64,000 nt of DNA from assembly GCA_002270565.1 (NCBI GenBank), contig NQMI01000019.1, positions 1-64,000 of the forward strand. Direction: 5' to 3'. Position 1 is the first letter of the stretch, and each line of letters opens with the position of its first letter. A program made the translations under genes and the position numbers. This stretch comes from Stenocarpella maydis. Its lineage: Eukaryota > Ascomycota > Sordariomycetes > Diaporthales > Diaporthaceae. Under the pieces are notes generated by a model, which saw nothing but the letters and a program-made list of their open reading frames with translations, had not been told where the DNA came from and did no database searches. Shown here one piece after another: positions 55,171-64,000 of this stretch.

Positions 55171-58100
55171 CTACCGAGTACTGCTCGTTAACTTGTCCAG
55201 TATGTTGCCAGAGAGATGCAACAGGGAAGAGCACTGGGTCACTTCGATGGACGTCATGGCCACCCTGAAGTGCCGCTGGATCCAGTCGACCAGCTCGATA
55301 GAGACGATCGAGTCGAGGCCCAGGGACGCCAGCCTAGCCTCCACGGAGAAGCAGTCGGCAGGCTGCATGAGGATCTCAGCCAGGGCCTCGCACAGGGCCT
55401 GTGCCAGGCCCCTGACGGTCGCAGGGTCTCTCCACCTGGGGTTGTCGGGGTCCGAAGTGGCCAGGTCGGCAATATCCAGGACGCCGAGGCCGCTGATGGG
55501 GCTGGAATCATCATCGACAGCACCCGTGCCCCCGCTGCCCGGCCGGTCCCTCCTCGCCTTTGTGCCCTGGCCGGCATCAAAGAGGTAATGGGCCACTGCG
55601 AAGCGGACGTCCCGCCGCCAGTTGATCCTGTTGCCCGGGTCCGTGAGTGGTATTTCGGGCACGGCGCCCAGGCAGAACGAGTGAAGCGGGCCCCGGTCGT
55701 GTGAGTGCCTGATGGCCACCTCAGCGGCGTCCAGGACGTCCGCCTCGGCGAGGAACAGGTACCCGGCGTCGCGGAAGGCGGCCGAGTGCTGGCTGTGGCC
55801 GGCCAGGTAGCCCATGTCGCCCACGACGCCGACGTCGACCAGCGACGCCGGCAGGCCCAGCCCGTGGCGGTACTCGACCAGCGCGTCCAGGTACGTGTTG
55901 GAGGCCGAGTAGTTGGCCTGGCCAAAGTATCCGGTTATTCCTCCCCCCGAGCCAAAGACCAGGAAGAAGTCCAGGGGCAGGCCCTTGGTGGCCTCGTGCA
56001 GGTTCCAGCTGCCGTGGACGCGCGGGTTGATGACCTTGTGCCACTCATCAAACGCCATTGTCTTGAGGCCGTTGTCCTGCAGGATGAGTCAGGACGAGTC
56101 AGCATTTGCTCTTCGTTCCGGGTGCGTATGACGCTGGCTAAGAGGAGGAGAGAAGAAGAACAACAAGAAGAAGAAGACAAGACTTACGCAGAGCACCAGT
56201 GACAGCTGTATGACCCCAGCGACGGGCTTGTCCTCGGGCGCGAGTGCGAGGGCCATGTCGACGTCGGCCATGACGCCCACGTCCCCCGAGATGGCCTGCA
56301 CGCGGCAGCCCGGGTAGCTCTGCAGCTCGCTCAGGAACGGGGCATGGCCCGGGGAGGCTGCCGAGCGGGAGAGCAAGACGAAGCTCTGGGCACCGTTCTC
56401 GGCCATCCAGGTGGCGACTGACCGGCCGATACCCCCGGTCCCCCCCACGAGGAGGTACGTGGCGTCGCCGCGGAACAGGCTGCGCGGCCTCTCGTGCGAG
56501 CCCACGGGGGCATCATGCCGTCCGGGCCGGGCCTGGGGGTCGTGCAGGCCGAACCACTGCATCCGTGGGACCTGGATGACCCCGTCCGTGATGACATAGT
56601 CGAAGTCGGCATCAAGGGTGCCACCGCTCCGCCTGGAGGCGAGGCTCTGAGATATCTTCCACAGCGCCTCGCCCATGAGATCACCGGCTGCCCTCGACGG
56701 CTCGTCGACCTCGACGATGGTGACGTCCACGCCGCCCTCCATGCGTGCGGTCCTCACGACACCGTGGGCCATGGCGGCACGAGGGTCTCTGCAGTGGGTA
56801 AGCGCCGAGGGCGTGGCCCAGACGAGAGAGCCGCGCAGGCCGGCCAGCCGGGTCACGAAGGGGCGGAAGCTCGTCCCGTCCAGGTTGTGGAACGTGGGGG
56901 AGTGCAGGTCGAGGAGGCTTACGATGATGTGTCCCGGCTCGGTGTTGTCGGGCATCCCAGAGACGATCTCGGCTTTACAGCCGTGTTTCTCAAAGACGTG
57001 GCCAACCTGGCTGGCCGCAAGTATCCCGTGCTCGTCACCCGTGGCCAGGATAGTGACCGTCTGGTCCAGGGCGGCCGGCTGTGGGAGCTGAGCGAGAGTG
57101 AAGCTCGCATCTGTGCCTGGGTGCGTGATGAAGCCAAGGTCTTTTAACCTCTCGCGGGCGGCCTCTCCCATCCTGCCAGTACTCCCGGCATCTATATCAT
57201 ATCGCATTAGAATCTAGGGCCATGAGCGACCGAGATGTTACCAAGCCGACATACCCGCCGAGTGATAATGAACCATGATCCGGCCCCACGGGCGGAGCAT
57301 CGTGCTCAGCTGTTCAAGCTCATCCTGGACCAGCTCATCACCGACAACCAGCGACTGTGGCTGCACTGTCAGCCCGAGTCTGGAGTATTGCAAGTATATG
57401 CTGGAGCGCTCTCAGCCACCTACCGATAAGCTAGCGATGACCAGGTCTACCCCCTTGACGACCAGGGACATGTCCTCGGCGCCGACCACCATGACATCGG
57501 TCAGGCCGTCTGCGGCGAGACGAGCCTCTGCCGCGCCAGCGGCCTCGGCGTCGGTGCAGGCATACGTATAGCTCTTAAAGTAGCGCCGGCGGGGGTCAGG
57601 CCGGAGGGCACCGAGCACTGCCGAGGCGACATCCAAGCCGCCGTCGCCGATCTCGAGAATCTCGGCGTCTGGGTATTTCCACCCAAACAGATAGGCCGCA
57701 CGCCGTATCTCCTCAATATCCCGGCTGCCCCTGGGCAGCGTCCGATCCGGACCAGGGGGAGGGCCCAGGGTAATACGGCTGATCGAATCCAGCATGGTCA
57801 GGTCGGTGTCGCAGGTGAAGTACGACCCGAGTGGCAGGTTGTCCCTCCCGCCTCGCCTCCTGGTCACGGGCAGCTCCGAGACGGACAGACCTTCCAGCAC
57901 CGCGACGTGGCGTCCCTCGCCAGAGAGCATCACGGCCTCGCAGGTTGTGTCTCTCATGCCGTGGCCGTCCTCCGGCGTTGGGCCTGCCGCCCGGCCGAAG
58001 ACGCCCATCTCAAGGTCTTTGGTTGCAAAGACTGCGAGACATGCGATCCTGGTCGGCAGATAGATGGTGTCAAAGTTCCTCAGCAACCCGTTCGTGAGGG

Positions 58101-61100
58101 CAACAAGGTTGATCTGTAGCAGCTGGTCCAGCATCGCCGGGTGCGCGACGAACCCGAGGGCATCCTCGTACGAGTCGAACACGGACGCAGCGGCCTCCCT
58201 GGCAACCACACTGGCCGTCATATCCTCCAGGCCGCGGAACATGCCACCCCAGTCGATGCCTATCCTGCTGGCGCCCTGGTACCATGCCTCGGTGTCGATG
58301 TGCCTGGCGAGGCCGCTCCTGGCCCTGTCGTGGCCCGACGCAACCAGCTCCTCCGCGGCAGTGCTGACCTGGGCCCCAGACCGGACACTGCCGGTGCAGT
58401 GGGACACCCAGTGCTCGCCGTCGCTCGACATGATCCTGAAGCTGTACCATGTGCCTCCGCCCCCGCCCGGGGCTGCGTCGTGTGGGATCAGGCGCGTGTA
58501 GAGCTCGACCCTCTTGTCTCTGAGGAGCACCAGGCCCGTCGAGAACGACACATCCCGGACCGTGTACTCCAGCACACCGCCGGCGACCTGCCGCACTGCC
58601 TCGCCTGCCATGGCAACGTACGCCGTGGCGGGGTAGACCATGGCGCCGTTGACGACATGGTCAAGCAGCCAGCTGGCCTCTTTCAGGTCCAGCATGTTCC
58701 TCCACGCAGGCTCGATATCGTTGCCCTCCAGGACCCGGGACCCCAGCAGCGGGTGCCGGGGGTACTGCCTCTGCTTGAACCTGGCTGCGTTCCGCGGCTC
58801 GTACCAGTGGACGGCCTGGTGGTGCCAGGGGTAGGGCGGCAGGTCTGGGATCACCCGTCCGCTGGGGATTATGTCGCCCAGGTCAACGTCCTGGCCGAGG
58901 GCGAAGAGGCGGCCGGCGAGGTTGAGCAGCGAGTGGCTGCTGTCCTGCTGCCTGTCGAGGGTGGTCACGTACTCGCATGACGCCCTCGGAAAGTCGCGCA
59001 GGATCTCGTGGACCGGCGTCCTGAGCGCAGGATGGGGTCCTATCTCGACAAAGACGTTGCTGGGGTCGGACGAGAGGATGTTCCGCACGGCAGTGTTGAA
59101 CCTGACCGGGAGCAGGAAGTTGTCGACCCAGTACTCCAGGCCAAAGTCGTCGCCTGTCATCTCCTGGCCCGTGACGCTGGAGAAGTGTGGGCACGAGGGC
59201 GGTTTCGTGTCTCGCACATACGGCCTCATCAACTCCCGATAGGTGCCAGTCAGGGGCTGAAGCCAGGCTGCGTCCGGTGCCGCGGGGTCAGCGGGAGGTG
59301 CTTGGGAACAAGGAAAAAGAAATAGACACGAAAAAACTCACGCGAGTGGAAAGACGTCTCGAGGTTGAGGATCATGTACTTGACATCGGGATGTCGCCGG
59401 CCTATCTGGTCGACGCAGTGCTGGATGCAGGTGGGATCCCCGGACAGCGTGGTGCTCAGCTGGCTGTTCTCGCAGCCCACCACGACGCCTGGGATGAGGA
59501 ACGGCTCGACTGCCCCTGGGCCGAGCGAGACTGCGGCCATGGTGCCCTTGGGCACGTTGTCGCCCTTGATGACGACGCCCCGGAAGTACGCGATAGCCAT
59601 TGCCGCCTCTGCCGTGATGCTCCCCGTGGCGTATGCAGCCGCAGCCTCGCCGCCGCTGTGCGCGGTCACGGCCCCTGGCCGCACGCCGAGGCTGAAGAGC
59701 AGGTCCGTCAGGGCAATCTGCACCGCCGTCGCGCACGGGTGCGAGTAGCCGCGCTGTCCGACCTTGCTGCACGCCTGGTCGTCCTTGGCCAGCTCCTCCT
59801 GCAGCGTCCAGGACGGGGCCTCTGGCAGTGACTGCAGGAACCTGTCCAGCCTCTGTATCGAGGCTCGGAATGCCTGGTTGGAGCTGATCAGGGACCTCCC
59901 CATGCCCGCCCAGTGCGCCCCCTGCCCGGTATAGACAAACACGAGCCGGCGCTGGGCGCTCGACGTCGAACTCGGAATCATGCCCGTCTCAAACCCACCG
60001 CAGCCATCAGCGACCGCGTAAGTCCGGTACCCTAGGTGCTCCCTGTGGAATGCCAGGGTGTACGCCAGGTTGTCCACCTGGGCCGGGTGCTTCTCCAGGT
60101 AGTCCTTGTGCAGCTCCAGCTGTCTGGCGAGCGACTCTGGGTGGCTGGCCGAGAACAACAACAGCCGGTTCAAGGCGTAGTCAGGCATGAATACCCCAGA
60201 GTCCGTCTGGCTCCCAGGCGTGCCTCTGTCTCGGCGGCTCTCGTACGATTCATATGAGTCGATGATTATGTGCGCGTTTGAGCCAGACACGCCAAAACTG
60301 TTTACGCTGTGGTACGCCGTGGCTGTCAGCGCCAGGTAACCTACCTGGCCAAACATGTCGTGTTGTTCAGGGGTGACGAGACAGGCACTCACCTCACTCT
60401 CTCGTATCGGTCCAGCGGCCAGGCCTCAAGCTCTGTGGGGACGCGGAGCTGGGCTGCCTCCCACGGGACTAAGAGACGTCATGTGAGAGTCGTCCTACGG
60501 GTTTAGGGGTACCTAGGTTTAAACAGGTCGGTCATGTCTTACTTCGCGGGCTTGGGTTCTCCAAGTATATGTTCGGGGGAACCATCTTGTGTTCCAGCAT
60601 CAACACCGCCTTGATGACACTCGTGAGGCCGGCAGCGCCTTCAGAATGACCAACGTTGGGTTTCACCTGGTGGCTGTCAGGGAAACGTCTCTCCAAGAGG
60701 ACCGGGGTGGCATCAGAGGACGCACAGCTCCCATCAGTACACCTCCGTGGGGCCCCCAGATGCGTGCGACGGCACTTGCTTCCAGCGGGTCTCCTGTCGG
60801 GGTACCGGTGCCGTGGCATTCAAAGAATGCTGTCTTGGAGAAGTCGCTGATCCCGGCGTCCTTGTATACCTGCCGGACCAGCTTTTCTTGTACGACATCG
60901 TTTGGAGTCATGATCCCGAGAGACCTGCCGTCGTTGTTCGTTCCGCTCCCGCGGATGATTGCACGGATTGGATTCCTGTCCCGGATGGCATGGCTGAGCT
61001 TCTTGATGTATACTGCGTTCACCGCTTCCCCTCTAGGTTTTGGTCGTCAGTATTACCAGAACCCCTCCCCCCGTACGGGCCACACGAGAAGGCGACCCCG

Positions 61101-61957
61101 GCCGGGCCAAGACTTACCTCCCATACCCATCAGCCAACGAGTCGAATGTTTTGCATTTCCCGCTGGGCGAGAGGACGCCTGTCTCGGTAAACACAATACT
61201 GGTCAGTACCGACGTCATTATATTGCAGCCGAGCGCCATGGCCGAGGAACAGGAGCCGTTCTTTACGGCTTCCACGGCGAGGTGGAGCGCCACCATGGAG
61301 GAGGAACAGCCCGTCTTGACCAGGAGGGACGGTCCGGTCCAGCCATACTCGTAAGAGATGCGGTTGGGCTGGAAAAAGTCGAGATAGCCTGAGCCGCGGT
61401 ATATGCCTGAGGCATGGGGGTCCATGGACTGGTCGTCCTGCCAGTCCGAGGAAAACGTGCCCACGTAGCAGCCGACGTCCTCTCCACGTGCCTTTGCCTC
61501 GCCGGCGCTGTCCAGGCATTCCCTTGTAACCTCGAGTAGCTGCCGCTGCATCGGGTCCATCCGGTCAGACTCCAGCTTGCCAGAGGTGAAGAAAGACGTG
61601 TCAAATCTGTTGAGCTGGACCTGGCTGTCGAACATGTAACAGTCGCGGTTCTGAATGGTGCCCCATTGGGGCTCGGCGCTCCAACAACCTTCTATATCCC
61701 ACCTTTCCTTGGGTATGGGGATGATCCCGCTCTTCTTGTTGATCATGAGGTCCCAGAAGTCACCCGTGTTCATGACGCCACCGGGCAGTCGAACAGCCAT
61801 ACCTACGATCGCAATGGGATCGTCCTCTGCCGCCCCCGACAGGCCATCAGCGTGTACTAAGGTCCATCTTGTCAGCAGCAGTCACACTCACTTCATGGCT
61901 CCTGGGCTGCCTACTCTCTATTCTCATCCTGCCCACGTCCTCGGAATTTAGTGTCAT
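55171..61957 (-). CDS. highly reducing type I polyketide synthase, KS-AT-DH-MT-KR-ACP, no ER domain
   Basis: Ten exons (61957-61915, 61856-61118, 61032-60726, 60666-60543, 60468-60393, 60306-59342, 59267-57424, 57354-57255, 57191-56188, 56076-55171) give 2,035 aa; every phase agrees. Catalytic residues are: KS C198 (VKTGCSSS), H334 ([12 protein letters not shown]) and H370 (KPNVGHSEG); AT S647 ([12 protein letters not shown]); DH H955 ([11 protein letters not shown]) and D1132 (HPAMLDQ); KR glycine motif from 1645 ([13 protein letters not shown]), S1777, Y1790 (GQANYSAS) and K1748; ACP S1990 ([10 protein letters not shown]). The methyltransferase motif I reads [14 protein letters not shown], weaker than the usual EIGAGTGGT. 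Between the MT end ([16 protein letters not shown]) and the structural half of KR there is no enoylreductase. The product should be a partly reduced linear chain released by another activity, since no thioesterase is present. Confidence 0.92.
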
Positions 61958-62467
61958 TTTCGGGCTTATGGTCCTTAGTAGAGAAGAACTTGGAGCTTAA
62001 TGCAAACTGAGTTGGACCAATGGCCTTTCCTCTCAGCAAAGTCTCCCCTTCTCGGAGATCAGAGCAAGTACATAAACTAAAAGCCAATGTCGGTAGTTTG
62101 AAGAAAGGTCGGCCCGTGCAGAGCTGTCAGTGCTCCTTGTTACCTAGCAGGTGGTTTCATCGGACCGTTGAGTGCGGACCGTAGCCGGACGGGCGGGGGA
62201 AACGAGGCGAACCTTTTTGATTGCCTCCGAGAACTCTATCCGGGTAGAGCTTCACCAAACCCCGTCACAAAAAGATTCGCTGGCTTGCTGGCAATGCCAG
62301 CTCACTACTAGTAACTACTGACCATCACACGGTCCCGCCCTATGATGGGAGCCTGTCACCTGTCTCGCTTTTCCAGTCACCTTTTTCCTACCAACACATT
62401 GGCATTCTCAGACAGTCTAAGCTTCAGTACTGTTCCCAGAGCGTATGTACCCCGTAATTCTGTCGAA
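61958..62467. promoter_or_regulatory. divergent promoter between the PKS and the trans-ER gene
   Basis: 510 bp separate the proposed start codons of two divergently transcribed genes that belong to one pathway, so a shared regulator is likely. Confidence 0.7.
62161..62190 (+). promoter_or_regulatory. three direct CGGAC repeats, candidate Zn(II)2Cys6 binding site
   Basis: CGGACCGT at 62161-62168 and 62175-62182, and CGGAC at 62186-62190. CGG half-sites in direct repeat are typical targets of fungal binuclear zinc-cluster cluster regulators. No such regulator gene is seen in the window. Confidence 0.5.
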
Positions 62468-64000
62468 ATGAGAGCTATACACATCGAGTGTCGGTCCCGG
62501 GCTGTAATTCTGGAAAAGCCCAGACCAACGGTGCCCGACGGTCACATACTGGTTCAACCAATTGCGGTCGCCATCCAGCCGTCCGATTGGAAGCATGTGG
62601 ATTTTGTATTTGTGGGTGACCCGACAGGAGTGCGCCTGGGCTTCGAGTACGCCGGGAATGTCGTCGACGTTGGCGAAAACACGACCTGCGATTTCAACAT
62701 AGGCGACCGAGTTTTCGGGCTCTGCCACGCAACGTGGGTGCCATTCCCAGGTTATCGGTCCCGGTTGAGGGGCAACACACGACGATGGGCTAAGCTGATC
62801 CAAAACGGCTGTTCCCAGGAACACGGCGAGAAAGGATGATGGCACCTTCGCCGAGTACGCGGTCGTGCGGCCCGAGTTTCAGATGAAGATACCAAGTCAT
62901 TTGACCTACGAAGAGGCCTCGGCGATTTCCTCCGGCCTTATTCCTGTGGTACGTGGGTGGTGGTCGAAGTCCCATCCTCCTTCTGAACTGCCAGCAGGAA
63001 TTGACACTTATACTTAGTGTCAAGGCCTGTACCAAGACCTACGGCTGCCCTTGCCAACGTGCCCGACACGCAGAGGTACCCCGTTGCTCATATACGGCGG
63101 GAGCACAGCTTCAGGAATGATGGGCATTCAGTTCGCCAAAATGTCCGGCTGCATTGTTATAGCGACATGCTCCCCCAAGAATTTTGGTCTGCTCAACTCT
63201 CTGGGTGCCGATTACTGCGTGGACTACAACTCCGCCTCATGCGCTGGCGATATCAAAACCGGTTTGGGTGGTGCACCTTTAAGACATGCCTGGGACTGCG
63301 TAGCGACCGTCAAATCGGCACAGGTTTGCGCAGAAGCCATGTCTCCCCGAGGTGGCCACTACAGCAGTCTTCTCCTCCTGTCAAGTGCTATCCTCAGACG
63401 GGTGAACCCGAGGATCAGGTGCACAACGACAATAGGGTACACCATTTTCGGCGAGGAGTTCCGCAAGGAGACGGTTGTGAACAAGAGGGAGGAGGACCTT
63501 CAGTTCTGGCTCGCCTTTTGGAGGATGAGTGCAAGGTTGCTTCAACAAAAAAGGCTCAGACCGCCGCCCATATTTGTGAACGTGGGAGGCGAGGGGCTTG
63601 AGGGTATCTTATACGGCATTCAATACTTGAAACAGGGGAGGGTCAGCGGTGGAAAACTGGTCTACAACTCGCTCGGCTTCTCTTCAGTCGGCGCCTCTCA
63701 AATGGCCGGTGTCCCGAAAAAGGCGTTTGAAAACGCGCATGATGACAAGAACCAAGGCGCAGCTCGAGGCCAGGACGCCGGGAGCGGGGAGGGCATAAGA
63801 CCTTTCTTCACTGCCTCGGAGGCGACTGAGGAATTCGAGAACACGAAAAAGCTCACAGATGAGATCATCGCACAGAACCAGTTTTCCGGCTACTTTGCGG
63901 ATGCACACCCGGGCCAGGAGAGGCTCTGCGTGGCCCTGATCGTACAGGGGCTCCTGAAACTGCAGTGCGACCTCCAGGCCGCGGGAGAGGGCCAGGTGGT
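62468..64000 (+). CDS. trans-acting enoylreductase (LovC-like) continuing into a C-methyltransferase-like domain; runs off the right edge
   Basis: Exons 62468-62733, 62819-62948 and 63018-64000 and beyond join in phases 2 and 0, giving at least 459 aa. Residues 1-345 are a zinc-independent MDR enoylreductase of the LovC type: AIQPSDWKHV, GFEYAGNVVDVG, DDGTFAEYAVV, the NADPH loop LLIYGGSTASGMMGIQFAK (about 155-173), GADYCVDYNS and a C-terminal GRVSGGKLVY. LovC itself ends about here (363 aa). The frame continues open through a Gly/Asp/Gln-rich linker into residues 395-459, with KLTDEIIAQNQFSGYFADA, then QERLCVALIVQGLLKL and LQAAGEGQ. This resembles the N-terminal part of the C-methyltransferase domain of fungal non-reducing PKSs (pattern PxQxxLVxAYIVEAFxxLGCxLxxxxxGQ). 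It would supply enoyl reduction, and perhaps methylation, to the adjacent PKS. The MT half rests on 65 residues. Confidence 0.75.

Noticed and set aside
60667..60725. Apparent frameshift or stop in the KS domain before VKPNVGH
   Set aside because: Explained by a 59-nt GTGCGT...CCAG intron that joins VLMGA to [10 protein letters not shown] in phase 0.
61114..61800. PKS start at the first ATG of the longest KS frame (61800)
   Set aside because: Would omit the PIAIVG strand that opens the KS fold; the 43-nt upstream exon with a 58-nt intron restores it in phase.
1..64000. CRISPR arrays, bacterial operons or Shine-Dalgarno sites
   Set aside because: Genes are intron-containing and monocistronic in a eukaryotic style; no spaced direct-repeat array is present.

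Overview
The window comes from a filamentous ascomycete (Pezizomycotina, most likely a Sordariomycete). Genes carry short GT-AG introns of about 60-150 nt with CTGAC/CTAAT-like branch points. The families include a VIB-1/XprG-type Ndt80 regulator, GRG-1/CCG-1, a WSC-domain peroxidase and a highly reducing polyketide synthase. One transposon shows the C-to-T and G-to-A decay expected of RIP. All homology statements come from reading the translated sequence and from memory of the families; no searches were run.

Layout. 1-12.1 kb: no gene I can support, only microsatellites and one decayed reading frame, ahead of a vib-1/xprG-like regulator (12.15-14.36 kb). 17.9-23.2 kb: a small basic protein of unknown function, a dolichyl-diphosphate phosphatase (CWH8/CAX4 type) and, on the minus strand, a seven-helix membrane protein with a long cytoplasmic tail. 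23.2-30.4 kb: no supported gene. 30.4-32.6 kb, minus strand: an emopamil-binding-protein (EBP) family sterol isomerase with a GC-AG intron, then a grg-1/ccg-1 gene. 35.2-38.0 kb, minus strand: a secreted heme peroxidase carrying two C-terminal WSC domains. 38-44 kb: decayed sequence, including a complete but inactivated Fot1/pogo element (41901-43749) with 40-bp terminal inverted repeats and TA target duplication. 44.1-45.1 kb: an aldo/keto reductase.

45.7-51.4 kb, minus strand, holds one of the two most interesting loci. Five exons splice in phase into a protein of about 1,750 residues that joins an RNA-dependent RNA polymerase (DLDGD catalytic motif) to a UPF1/Hrr1-like superfamily-1 helicase. 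In fission yeast these two activities are separate subunits (Rdp1 and Hrr1) of one RNAi complex. The N-terminus is unclear: an in-frame TGA sits just downstream of the only upstream ATG. A small P-loop NTPase diverges from it.

52.7-64 kb is a secondary-metabolism locus. It contains a bacterial-looking sulfotransferase, a MITE-like inverted-repeat element, a highly reducing PKS and a divergently transcribed partner. I could build a fully phase-consistent ten-exon model for the PKS (2,035 aa; KS-AT-DH-MT-KR-ACP). It lacks an enoylreductase domain and has a weak methyltransferase motif I. The partner, running off the right edge, is a LovC-like trans-enoylreductase whose reading frame continues without a stop into what looks like the start of a fungal PKS C-methyltransferase domain. 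The two activities missing or weak in the PKS would thus be carried in trans on one polypeptide. The shared promoter has three direct CGGAC copies, typical of Zn(II)2Cys6 regulator sites.
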